The position numbers were made by a program, and so were the translations under genes. 34,774 nucleotides of DNA. Source: Cellulosilyticum sp. GTDB lineage: Bacteria > Bacillota > Clostridia > Lachnospirales > Cellulosilyticaceae. The notes beneath the pieces were generated by a model. That model was given only the letters and a program-made list of their open reading frames with translations, ran no database searches and was not told the DNA's origin. The stretch lies in contig JARKVN010000109.1 of assembly GCA_029851645.1 (NCBI GenBank), forward strand, positions 1 through 34,774, read 5' to 3'. Shown piece after piece: positions 9,924-18,901 of this stretch. Every line of letters starts with the position of its first letter. The stretch's first letter is position 1.

Positions 9924-11261
9924 TTAATTATTTAATGCTTTTAGTGCTACTTGGTTTAATAAGCCCCAAGGTTTATTGTAATGTGGTTGGAAGAAGAAGT
10001 CTGTCATAGCTAATTCTTCAACTGTCATTTTATTTTGAATAACTACAGAAAGTGTATTCATCATTTCTGTTAAATCATATTTTGAAATAAGTTGTCCACC
10101 CAGTATTCTTCTTGATTTTTGATCAAAAACAAGCTTAACAAGTGTTTTTTCAAAAGTAGGCATAAACTCTGGACGGTGATTTTCTTCAAGTATAACACTT
10201 GCTACTTCATAATCTGTTGTTGCCTTAGCTACTTCTTCTGTCATACCTGTTGAAGCAATATTATAATCATAGATTTTAATTCCTGATGTTCCTTGTGTCC
10301 CCATATAACGAAGTTTAGGCTCTACTAAGTTCTGTGCAACAAGCGTTCCCATTCGCACCGCGTTTGTTGCAAGTGGAATATAACGATTATCTTCTGCTGG
10401 ATTATAACGTACCATACAGCAATCTCCTGCTGCAAAGACATCTTCCTTACTTGTTCTCATGTATTCATCAATTACAATTGCTCCACTTGGTAAAGTTTCT
10501 AACTGACCTTGAATAAGTGCAGTATTTGGTCTAAATCCAATACATAACACAACAAGATCAGCTTCATATCTACCTTGGTCTGTAACAACTTGTGTAACTT
10601 TACCTTCTTTTCCTTCAAAAGCTTCTACTTTTTGTCCTAAAGCTAAACGAACTCCTTTATCTCTAAAAGCTTTTTCCGCTAAATCTGTAACTTCTGTATC
10701 TAAATACTTACTCATAATGCGAGATTCTGCATCAATTAAAGTAATTTCTTTTCCTTTCATTTCAAAGGCTTCTGCTAATTCCACACCTATGTAACCAGCA
10801 CCAATAACAACTACCTTTTTAGCTTCTTTAGCTTTTTCAATAATAATTTGTGCATGATTATAGTTTTTGCAAAGTTCAATATTTTCAAGTTCAATGCCTT
10901 CAAACTTTGGTATAATTGGCCATGATCCAACAGTAAGTACTAATTTATCATATTGAGCTTCTGAAGTTTCGCCTGTTTTTAAATCTGTAACTTGTAAACA
11001 TTTTTTATCAAAATCAATATGTGTTACATCATGTTCCATTTTAGTAGTTACACCTAACTCAGCTAATTTTTCAGGTGAATTATAGAATAAACTTTCTGTA
11101 TTAGGAACAACCCCCCCTACATTTAAGGCAATTCCACAAGATAAAAAGGATATATTATTATTTCTTTCAAAAACAGTTATTTCTGATTCTGGATATAATG
11201 TCTTCATATTAACAACGGCAGCTGTTCCTGCATGTGTACAGCCCACTACTACAATTTTCAT
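9924..11261 (-). CDS. nox: Pyridine nucleotide-disulfide oxidoreductase, NADH oxidase (Nox, water-forming type) / CoA-disulfide reductase family
   Basis: FAD motif MKIVVVGCTHAGTAAVV; single redox Cys in NNNISFLSCGIAL; second Rossmann VVVIGAGYIGVELAEAF; C-terminal dimerisation domain. Confidence 0.8.
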   Translation of the reverse strand: MKIVVVGCTHAGTAAVVNMKTLYPESEITVFERNNNISFLSCGIALNVGGVVPNTESLFYNSPEKLAELGVTTKMEHDVTHIDFDKKCLQVTDLKTGETSEAQYDKLVLTVGSWPIIPKFEGIELENIELCKNYNHAQIIIEKAKEAKKVVVIGAGYIGVELAEAFEMKGKEITLIDAESRIMSKYLDTEVTDLAEKAFRDKGVRLALGQKVEAFEGKEGKVTQVVTDQGRYEADLVVLCIGFRPNTALIQGQLETLPSGAIVIDEYMRTSKEDVFAAGDCCMVRYNPAEDNRYIPLATNAVRMGTLVAQNLVEPKLRYMGTQGTSGIKIYDYNIASTGMTEEVAKATTDYEVASVILEENHRPEFMPTFEKTLVKLVFDQKSRRILGGQLISKYDLTEMMNTLSVVIQNKMTVEELAMTDFFFQPHYNKPWGLLNQVALKALNN

Positions 11262-11321
11262 AAATTCCCTCCATCTACATACTACAATTTCAGATTAGTA
11301 TGTCATTTTTTTAACAAATTC

Positions 11322-11350
11322 ATTATACCATAGCAAATAACTATTATCAA
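11322..11350 (-). promoter_or_regulatory. Sigma-A type promoter for nox
   Basis: Minus strand TTGATA-17 nt-TATAAT. Confidence 0.7.
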
Positions 11351-11501
11351 CAAATTTCTTTTATCTTTATTAATAAATTTATTGTACATCATTTGTTTAT
11401 ATTTTATAAAAACTGACAAAATTTAAGTTATATCCATAAAGTTAAATTTTTATTTTGTTTCTTTTTTGACAAAATGCTTTCTTCTCTATTTTTTAACAAA
11501 A

Positions 11502-11532
11502 AAGTGTTAAGACATATTTTGCCCTAACACTT
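11502..11532 (-). terminator. Rho-independent terminator for the EcsC-like gene
   Basis: Minus strand AAGTGTTA - loop - TAACACTTTTTTG. Confidence 0.75.
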
Positions 11533-11555
11533 TACATAACTCTACTCTAAACACC

Positions 11556-12431
11556 TTAAAGAAGTTGTTTTAAATAACGCTGTTTATACTTAATTTTTGC
11601 CATACTACTGATTTCTTTCATCATCGTAAAATTAGAGATGCCACCTACTACGCCAATTAAAGGTAACCCTTGAATAAACTTTGCCACTAACATAGATTTA
11701 GCTAATTGATGTGCTGTTTCTTTGATCACTACTTCTCTACTATAATCCTCTACATTTACTTGGCTTTTAGGATTTATCATTTCATCTAATAGTTTACTAT
11801 ACCCTACTTGCTGCTCCCCTTTAGAAACTCCTGCACAAATTAAATATAAAATATAAATTTTTTCTTTTTCCTGTGTATAATCAAATCCATAAGATAAACT
11901 AATCTCATAAATATTCTTTAAAATCATCCCTATTAAAAGTGGTATATCTGGTAGCCCAATGCCTAACGCTCCCAGAGCACTCCCTTCTACCGTTGTTAAA
12001 AATTGGTTCATCCATATACTCTTTCGAGCAGCCCCATCTATTTTTCTTAAGTTCTTAGAATTGGTTTGTTTAACAATTGTATAGTGATTTACCTCAAAAG
12101 TTAAACACTTATCTTCTTTGTTATAACTCTTCTCAATGATTCCAGTTCCCTTTTCAAATACCATCTTAAAGCTTGTTGCAAAAACGCGCTCTAATGTCAG
12201 TTGAAGATTTTCTGGAATTTTACTTTCTATTTTTTTCTGTATGGGTGCTGTTTGATTTTTAATAAAAGTTAACTCTTTTTTATTTAGAAGCTTTTTTTCC
12301 TTCTTATTCACGTTCTGGATTTGCTTTTTAATGATTTTAGCTTTTCTACTTTCTAACACAGATTTTCGCTTCTCCCTTCCTAATACCAAATCTATAAAGA
12401 ACTTAAGCAATCTTTTATGAATAATAACCAT
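11556..12431 (-). CDS. EcsC family protein
   Basis: EGSALGALGIGLPDIPLLIGMILKNIYEISLSYGFDY...EKIYILYLICAG...QLAKSMLVAKFIQGLPLIGVVGGISNF. ORF extends to 12500, but MVIIHKRLLKFFIDLV (12431) or MKCFV (12449) are plausible starts with less overlap of the upstream gene. Confidence 0.8.
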   Translation of the reverse strand: MVIIHKRLLKFFIDLVLGREKRKSVLESRKAKIIKKQIQNVNKKEKKLLNKKELTFIKNQTAPIQKKIESKIPENLQLTLERVFATSFKMVFEKGTGIIEKSYNKEDKCLTFEVNHYTIVKQTNSKNLRKIDGAARKSIWMNQFLTTVEGSALGALGIGLPDIPLLIGMILKNIYEISLSYGFDYTQEKEKIYILYLICAGVSKGEQQVGYSKLLDEMINPKSQVNVEDYSREVVIKETAHQLAKSMLVAKFIQGLPLIGVVGGISNFTMMKEISSMAKIKYKQRYLKQLL

Positions 12432-12717
12432 GTTCACAAAGCACTTCATAACAACTATTGACTTCTTCGTCTGTAAAAAGCTCAGCATACTTTTTATCAA
12501 TTACTAGTACTTCCATCGTCAGATGAATAAGTCCTGCTTGCTCTAAGGTTTCAAAGTCATCTGAAATTCTCCTCTTTCTCAAAATCTCTTTAGCAGTTTT
12601 TACCCCGCCAAACTTAGTAATATTTTGCAATAAACGTGTCAGTCTACAGCAACACTGCTTCTGTGCTAGCTCACAATTTTTAATCCATGCTTCCTCAAAT
12701 TGTTTTTCTAATGTCAT
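12415..12717 (-). CDS. Small conserved-type protein of unknown function, C-terminal LFTDEEVNSCYEVLCEHGYY motif
   Basis: ORF opens at 12756, but the candidate -10 (TATAAT, 12755-12760) overlaps that ATG. Met at 12717 (MTLEKQFEEAW) has a good RBS (GAGAGGAG) upstream and is preferred. Confidence 0.7.
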   Translation of the reverse strand: MTLEKQFEEAWIKNCELAQKQCCCRLTRLLQNITKFGGVKTAKEILRKRRISDDFETLEQAGLIHLTMEVLVIDKKYAELFTDEEVNSCYEVLCEHGYYS

Positions 12718-12754
12718 TTCTATTTTACTCCTCTCTTCATAAATTTTATGTTTC

Positions 12755-12784
12755 ATTATACTATAGCGTATCCTCTTCTAGCAA
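12755..12784 (-). promoter_or_regulatory. Promoter for the small protein/EcsC pair
   Basis: Minus strand TTGCTA-18 nt-TATAAT. Confidence 0.6.
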
Positions 12785-12822
12785 TCCTTATTAAAGTACA
12801 TCATTTGGGCTAAATAAAGCTA

Positions 12823-12852
12823 TTGAAACCTTTTACAACTCTGTATTAATAT
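12823..12852 (+). promoter_or_regulatory. Promoter for the UPF0340-type gene
   Basis: TTGAAA-18 nt-TAATAT, followed by AAAGGAG RBS before ATG 12893. Confidence 0.5.
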
Positions 12853-12892
12853 AAGAAATAAGATAAATGGAACCTAAAGGAGATTTAAGGTT

Positions 12893-13447
12893 ATGAAAGA
12901 TTTATTACAAAATATTTATCAAGAATCCAAACAAGCTGCCGAAGACTTATGTGAAAAAGCTCATCTTAAGCCTCATCAAATTGTAGTAGTTGGTTGCTCT
13001 TCAAGCGAAGTAGGTGGCAATCTTATAGGGACTCATTCAAGTCCTGAAATCGCTCAGGCTATTTTTCATGGACTTTATGAAGTCTTTTCACAAAGACAAA
13101 TCTATATGGCTGCTCAGTGTTGTGAACATCTAAACCGTGCCATTATTATAGAGCGTGAAGCAGCTTCCTTTGCTGATATTGTTAATGTCATTCCTCAACC
13201 TAAAGCTGGTGGCTCTTTTGCAACAATGGCTTACCATACCTTTAAGCACCCTGTTGTGGTAGAAGAAATTCGTGGGGATGCTGGGTTAGATATTGGTGGC
13301 ACCCTTATTGGGATGCACCTAAAAAAAGTCGCTGTGCCTATTCGTCTTAGTTTAGATCATATTGGTCATGCCATTTTACTAGCTGCTCGCACAAGACCTA
13401 AATTCATTGGTGGTAGCCGAGCTCTATATGATGATACTCTGCTTTAA
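12893..13447 (+). CDS. UPF0340 / TIGR01440-type protein (YwlG-like)
   Basis: VVVGCSSSEVGGNLIGTHSSPEIAQAIF; AAQCCEHLNRAIIIE; GDAGLDIGGTLIGMHLKKVAVPIRL. Confidence 0.9.
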   Translation: MKDLLQNIYQESKQAAEDLCEKAHLKPHQIVVVGCSSSEVGGNLIGTHSSPEIAQAIFHGLYEVFSQRQIYMAAQCCEHLNRAIIIEREAASFADIVNVIPQPKAGGSFATMAYHTFKHPVVVEEIRGDAGLDIGGTLIGMHLKKVAVPIRLSLDHIGHAILLAARTRPKFIGGSRALYDDTLL

Positions 13448-13478
13448 AAGTTACCTAATCTTTAAAAATTTTTAAATC

Positions 13479-13519
13479 GCCTCGTATTTATTGTCTTTAG
13501 ACATAATCAGTACGAGGCG
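13479..13519. terminator. Bidirectional terminator-like hairpin between convergent genes
   Basis: CGCCTCGTA ... TACGAGGCG with nested TGTC-TTTA-GACA; better T-tract on the minus strand. Confidence 0.6.
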
Positions 13520-13544
13520 TTTGTGCATATATCTATTAAGTCTT

Positions 13545-15632
13545 TTATGATTCGTTTATTAATAATGCCATGAGTTCATGTTCTGACAATCCCCCAAGTA
13601 TATTTTGTGATTGCCCACTCATCACTTCTTTAATGAGCCCTTTTTTACTTTCTTGAAGGGCAATAACGCGCTCCTCAATCGTCCCCTTTGCCACTAATTT
13701 AATGACATTAACCACTTGCTTTTGCCCCATACGATGCGCTCTATCACTAGCCTGATCTTCTACAGCTGGATTCCACCAAGGATCAAAATGAATGACAGTA
13801 CTAGCACTTGTTAAATTAAGTCCTGTACCTCCTGCTTTAAGAGAAATCAAAAATACTTTCTGCTCTGAACTTTCATTAAAATGCTTCACTAATTCTACCC
13901 GATCTTTGGCACTTGTTTGCCCATCTAAGTAGCTGTAATTTACTCCCTCTTCTTCTAACCGATTACGAATTTCTCCTAAGACTGTTGTAAACTGTGAAAA
14001 AACAAGAACTTTTTGCTGAGGCATTTCTTCAAGAAAGCGTATTAGATACTCTAGCTTAGAATTTTTACCCTTATATTGCTTAACCATCAATTCTGGAATC
14101 AAACAAATTTGTCTAAGCTTAGTTAAATAAGCAAGTAGTGCTACTCTATTTGCCTCATCTACTTGAATTTTTTCTTTAATAAGTTTTTTCATAGCTAAAT
14201 AGGCCCTTTGATGGTACGCATCTAATGTAATCACTACCTTTTGTTCGATTTTATCTGGTAATTCTTCTAGTACTTCTAATTTTGTACGGCGCAATATAAA
14301 AGGATTAATTAATTTTCTTAATGCCTCAATCTGTGGTGGTTCTGTCATAAAAATATTTTGAAAACGTAAAGGGTTATATAAATAACCTGGCATCACAAAA
14401 TCCATAAGGGACCACAATTCTAGTAAATTGTTCTCCATAGGTGTCCCTGTTAAGGCGAAACGTACCTTACTTTTTACCCCCTTAATGGTTTGTGTGATCT
14501 GAGATTTGGCATTTTTAATGTGTTGTGCCTCATCAATAATACAATAGTCAAAACACGTTTCCTTATAATATGCCTCATCATTTTTATAAGTTGTATAGGT
14601 CGTCAGTAGAATATCATAATCTGCTTGATGCTCTAGTACTTTATAGCGTCCCTCCCTAGCACCATGTACAACACCTACTTTTAGACTTGGTGCAAAACGT
14701 TCTAATTCATTTTTCCAATTATAAATTAAGGCAGTTGGGGTAATTACTAAACTTTTTGCACCCTCTTGTGCTAGTAAAAAAGCAATCATTTGCAAAGTCT
14801 TTCCTAGCCCCATTTCATCTGCTAAAATCCCACCCAACCCATAACGTGCAGCCATCACTAAAAAGTTAAAGCCTTCCTTTTGATAGCTTCTTAGTGTCTT
14901 TTCAAGCGCTTTTGGAATCGTTTCATTAACCTTTATTTTAGAGAGCTTTTTAAGTCCTTCTCTTATCCCTTCTTGTCCCTCTATAAAGTCCATTTGCTCT
15001 AGTTCATTCATTAAAAACAGTGCTTTTTGCTCTTCAATTTTAATGTGTTCAATTTCATTATAAACACCTAAAATATCAATTATAGATAAAGTCTGTCTCA
15101 GCCTAGATTCTTCTAAGTTTAAATAACGTCCATCTCCTAGATAAAATAGCTTCTTCCTCGCTTTATAAGCTGTAAAAATTTTACGATACTCACTTTTAGC
15201 AATGCCTTCTATTTCAAAATTCATGGCAAAGTAGCCCTTCTTTAAAGTGCCTATACTAACATAAATTTCTGGTGTTAGTATCGTTTCTTCACTGGGCACT
15301 TGATCTTTTTGTTTTAAAACCTCTAGTCCTTTATAAGCTACTGCAACTGTATGGGCACAAATTTCTGGCCCTAAATGAGGGACTAACATATTATGACAGT
15401 CACAACTACTTTCAACAATGCGCCTACTTAACTGATCTACTCGTAACATACAGCTATAGGTTTGCCTACGGTACTCATCATGGACACTGCCATAAAACAA
15501 TACCTCTAGCCCTTTTTCCTTTGCATAAGATTCTGTTACAACTCCCATTTTATACATGGCAACCCCACTATCAAATTTCCCTCTGTCTGCGCTCATCTTT
15601 AAATTAGATTTAATCCACTCCATCTTGTACAC
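13545..15632 (-). CDS. SNF2-family DEAD/H-box helicase with N-terminal SWIM zinc finger
   Basis: SWIM-like CDC...CAH; Walker A ILADEMGLGKTLQMIAFL; YCIIDEAQHIKN; FALTGTPMENNLLELWSL; LISLKAGGTGLNLTSASTVIHFDPWWNPAVEDQASDRAHRMGQ. Confidence 0.95.
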   Translation of the reverse strand: MYKMEWIKSNLKMSADRGKFDSGVAMYKMGVVTESYAKEKGLEVLFYGSVHDEYRRQTYSCMLRVDQLSRRIVESSCDCHNMLVPHLGPEICAHTVAVAYKGLEVLKQKDQVPSEETILTPEIYVSIGTLKKGYFAMNFEIEGIAKSEYRKIFTAYKARKKLFYLGDGRYLNLEESRLRQTLSIIDILGVYNEIEHIKIEEQKALFLMNELEQMDFIEGQEGIREGLKKLSKIKVNETIPKALEKTLRSYQKEGFNFLVMAARYGLGGILADEMGLGKTLQMIAFLLAQEGAKSLVITPTALIYNWKNELERFAPSLKVGVVHGAREGRYKVLEHQADYDILLTTYTTYKNDEAYYKETCFDYCIIDEAQHIKNAKSQITQTIKGVKSKVRFALTGTPMENNLLELWSLMDFVMPGYLYNPLRFQNIFMTEPPQIEALRKLINPFILRRTKLEVLEELPDKIEQKVVITLDAYHQRAYLAMKKLIKEKIQVDEANRVALLAYLTKLRQICLIPELMVKQYKGKNSKLEYLIRFLEEMPQQKVLVFSQFTTVLGEIRNRLEEEGVNYSYLDGQTSAKDRVELVKHFNESSEQKVFLISLKAGGTGLNLTSASTVIHFDPWWNPAVEDQASDRAHRMGQKQVVNVIKLVAKGTIEERVIALQESKKGLIKEVMSGQSQNILGGLSEHELMALLINES

Positions 15633-15739
15633 CTCTTTTCTTTAAGCCTTGTTTTACCTGTAATTAATTCCTAGCTACTCCTCTTTTATTATTTGTTTAT
15701 TATACCAAATTTTTGATAGACTCAAAATAAACCCAAATT

Positions 15740-15783
15740 AAAAAGCTCCCCCCTCATCATAAAATAGAGAAGGGGAGAGCTTT
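15740..15783 (-). terminator. Rho-independent terminator after the MoxR/VWA operon
   Basis: AAAAGCTC...CCCCTC / GAGGGG...GAGCTTTTT hairpin with T-run on the minus strand, just after the stop of the 15790-16311 ORF. Confidence 0.8.
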
Positions 15784-15789
15784 TAATCT

Positions 15790-16311
15790 TTATAAACCAC
15801 AGTCAATTTCGGTTTCTGTATTGTAGATTTCATCACCAAAGATACCACTTAAAAATTCAATTAAAAAATATTTCTTACTGTTTGCTTTTAACTGCTCTTT
15901 ATTTTTAATTTGACATCTTTTCACAATAGCCTGAGCTTCTTCAACACACTGCTTCATCTCAGCACGAATCGCTTTTGCTTCTATAGAATCTGATCTTCCA
16001 TTTCCTTGATAAAGATACTCTCTTAAGCCAATTAAAGCATCTCTAAATTGATCATTGAGCACTTCTACTCTTTGAAGCTCTACTTCCATAGAAGAATGAC
16101 TTTCTGACCTTTCTTCTTGAGTTTGAGGCACTTCATATAGTTTGCCTTCTATTAAATAATAAACTGAATGATTCTCTTTACTTTTCATGAGCTCTTCTAA
16201 TTCAGTTATTTCATAGCCTTTTGGAAAACCTATTTCTCCTGGAACACCTGACAAATGATATTGTGCTTTAAAATCTTCTAGTGTAATATTTCTTATTTTT
16301 AATTCACTCAT
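15790..16311 (-). CDS. Uncharacterised 173-aa protein, last gene of the MoxR/VWA operon
   Basis: Complete ORF, 34-nt gap from the VWA gene; no family recognised. Confidence 0.8.
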   Translation of the reverse strand: MSELKIRNITLEDFKAQYHLSGVPGEIGFPKGYEITELEELMKSKENHSVYYLIEGKLYEVPQTQEERSESHSSMEVELQRVEVLNDQFRDALIGLREYLYQGNGRSDSIEAKAIRAEMKQCVEEAQAIVKRCQIKNKEQLKANSKKYFLIEFLSGIFGDEIYNTETEIDCGL

Positions 16312-16345
16312 AACTTCTCCTATCTGATTTCTTGTCTCTTGATTC

Positions 16346-17755
16346 TTAAAGCGCTGATTCCTGATGGTTCATAGAATAACCATCTGTTCTTACATCACGC
16401 ATATCCATTTCCTTATCTTGTATTTCAACCTTCTTAAGCTTTTTAACAACGCCATAAGATTCTTTTAAGGAAAGTGTATCTCCACTTCCTGAAATCACCC
16501 ATAATACATGGTAGCCTCTTGGCACAACCTTTAATCGCTCTTCACCTTTACCATCTGTAAAATAAACTAATAAATTAATTTTCTTCTTATTGGCATAGTC
16601 AAAAACAGGCGAAAATGCTGTGCTCCCTCTTACGCTCATTCTTTCCTTAATATCCCTAGCGGATTTTACTTGATAGGTACGTCTAATCTGATTATCACAT
16701 TCTATAATCGTCATTTCATGATTATAATTTTTAATAATATGCAAAACTTCTTCCATAGCTTTCTTGAACTCTTCATCACTAATACTACCACTAATATCAA
16801 TTGCTACAGCTATTTCAGCTTTATGGCTTCTCAAAGTACCTCTTAAATCTAAACGCTCTGGCTGCCTTCTGTTTCGCCTTGTTATTGTCTTCTTTTTGTG
16901 ACTTTCAATCGTTCCCATGAGCTTATTTAAATATAAATCCCATGGAAGTTCTCCTTTACTCTTTTTAAGTGAAGCAAGTAAATGATCTAAATAGACAGGT
17001 AGGCTTCCTTTTTGTGACTGACTAATAAACTGGCTTGTAAACTCCTCTAATGTTTCATCATCTATCTTTTCTGATTCTTCCCAAATATCATGTGTTTTTT
17101 CTGGGCTATATTCTGTTTCTACGATTTCATTAGGGTCTCTATCATGCTCATCCCCTTCTTCATCTTCTTCCTCTAAATCTAAAGCCACTTGAATCTTTTC
17201 AACATAGTATTCAAAGCTTTCATAAGGTTTAAGTTCCAAACCATAATGGAGATTTACCCATTCTAAAGTCGTCGCATAAGGTGGTAAATAGTCTAAATAC
17301 TTATTCACTACAATATCCATTGCCATATTTCTAGCCAACTTACTATAAGTACCCTCTAATGCTCTGCTTCTCGTTAAATGCCTGGAGACAATATGAAGCA
17401 CTTCATGTTTAATTGTACTTTCCATTTGTTTAAGATTTAGTGTTAAAAATAAAATGGGATTAAAATAAATCACATATTTAGCCCCTTTAAAATTCACGGC
17501 TGTTGGGCTACTGATATCAAAGCGAATTTCTCTTAACATTTGAAATAAAAAATAACCATAAAAATGATCTTTTTCTTCCATAAGACTTAAATTGACCTTG
17601 TCAATTAAGCTAAAAAACTCACTTTTAAACTCTTGTGGAATATCCAATGCCATCTGCTCACCCACGCGGTTTGCTTTTAACATAGCTACTGCGTGAATAA
17701 CTTCTGTTGATTTTTCATAAAGTGCTTGAACTTGCCTACTAAAATTACTTTCCAT
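16346..17755 (-). CDS. DUF2201-like protein: putative metallopeptidase domain plus C-terminal VWA-like domain
   Basis: TIKHEVLHIVSRH (HExxH); EIAVAIDISGSISDEEF (DxSxS MIDAS), RGSTAFSPVF, LVYFTDGKGE. Confidence 0.88.
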   Translation of the reverse strand: MESNFSRQVQALYEKSTEVIHAVAMLKANRVGEQMALDIPQEFKSEFFSLIDKVNLSLMEEKDHFYGYFLFQMLREIRFDISSPTAVNFKGAKYVIYFNPILFLTLNLKQMESTIKHEVLHIVSRHLTRSRALEGTYSKLARNMAMDIVVNKYLDYLPPYATTLEWVNLHYGLELKPYESFEYYVEKIQVALDLEEEDEEGDEHDRDPNEIVETEYSPEKTHDIWEESEKIDDETLEEFTSQFISQSQKGSLPVYLDHLLASLKKSKGELPWDLYLNKLMGTIESHKKKTITRRNRRQPERLDLRGTLRSHKAEIAVAIDISGSISDEEFKKAMEEVLHIIKNYNHEMTIIECDNQIRRTYQVKSARDIKERMSVRGSTAFSPVFDYANKKKINLLVYFTDGKGEERLKVVPRGYHVLWVISGSGDTLSLKESYGVVKKLKKVEIQDKEMDMRDVRTDGYSMNHQESAL

Positions 17756-17759
17756 TCTC

Positions 17760-18890
17760 TTATCCCTTTACTAAACGATATGCATTAAAATAAGCTTCTA
17801 CAAAAGCTTCATTTTCTAGGGCTACTTTGTATACTTCATTATAACTTCCTTTAACTTCCTTCATAATTCCTACCATAAGATCTATTGGATAAGCTTGCAA
17901 AAATTCAATCCATCTATCAACTTCATGTTTAGAAGTATCTTCATTATTTTTAATCTTAGACTCCAATACTCTTAAAATATTCACTGCTGTTAAATAGAGC
18001 CTGGTATGACTTTCGCTTTTTACGCGTTCTATAAGAGCCTCACTTAAACATTCTTCTGAAAAAACATCTTCATAAGTAATTAAAGGATGACAACCTGCCT
18101 CAATAAATGTTATTAATTCTTCTGCAATCACTTTCCCTATATTACCTTTCAGTACATTGAGAAAGATAGCCCTTGGTATATTCCCTTCACTTTCTTTATA
18201 GAGCTTATAACTTTTAGACACTCTTTCATAACTTCTTGGTGTTGCCCTTACATCCTCATCATTCTTTTTGTTTAAGTACTCTGGAAAAGTAGAGATAAAC
18301 TCAATAATTTCTTGCTCAATGCCTACATCTGTTGCCCACTTCATCCACTGCATATGATCGCTTTCCATGTAAAGCCACACGAACCTATTTTCTTGAGCAG
18401 CATCCATATCCACTACTTGATAATCAAAATCTGCACCATATTTACTAGATGGGTTCATAGCTGCTAAAATTTTTACCTTTTCACTGAGCTTATAGCCATT
18501 AATTTCTCTATTTAAAATTAAATTCATCAGTTCTTGTTGGACTGTATGTTCACATCGATTAATTTCATCAATAAATAACAATACACTCTGCCCCTTAGCA
18601 ATTGCCTCATCCATTTCTCTTAATTTATGATGCACTGCATAAACTGTCATTTTCTTCTCTATTTCATTTCCACTTGAATCTATTACTTTATAAGATTCAA
18701 TCGTTGGCAAACCACCTATTTCCCCTTCTTTAAGTAAGTTTCCATCAATGACTACTAAATGACAGTTTTGTTTCTTTGCAACTTGCTGAGCTAAAGCTGT
18801 TTTTCCTATCCCACTTTCTCCAACTACTAAAGGAACTTCTCCAGTAGCTAATACTAACTCTACACTTTTTAATGTCTCATTAAAATTCAT
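17760..18890 (-). CDS. MoxR-type AAA+ ATPase
   Basis: Walker A VVGESGIGKTALAQQ; Walker B LLFIDEINRC; KVKILAAMNPSSKYG sensor 1; ATPRSYERVS sensor-2 region; 4-nt gap to the VWA gene. Confidence 0.92.
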   Translation of the reverse strand: MNFNETLKSVELVLATGEVPLVVGESGIGKTALAQQVAKKQNCHLVVIDGNLLKEGEIGGLPTIESYKVIDSSGNEIEKKMTVYAVHHKLREMDEAIAKGQSVLLFIDEINRCEHTVQQELMNLILNREINGYKLSEKVKILAAMNPSSKYGADFDYQVVDMDAAQENRFVWLYMESDHMQWMKWATDVGIEQEIIEFISTFPEYLNKKNDEDVRATPRSYERVSKSYKLYKESEGNIPRAIFLNVLKGNIGKVIAEELITFIEAGCHPLITYEDVFSEECLSEALIERVKSESHTRLYLTAVNILRVLESKIKNNEDTSKHEVDRWIEFLQAYPIDLMVGIMKEVKGSYNEVYKVALENEAFVEAYFNAYRLVKG

Positions 18891-18901
18891 TTGTCTTTCT
18901 C

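Noticed and set aside
11493-11510. TTAACA-6-TGTTAA palindrome
   Set aside because: Overlaps the EcsC-gene terminator stem and T-run; the symmetry is explained by terminator sequence.
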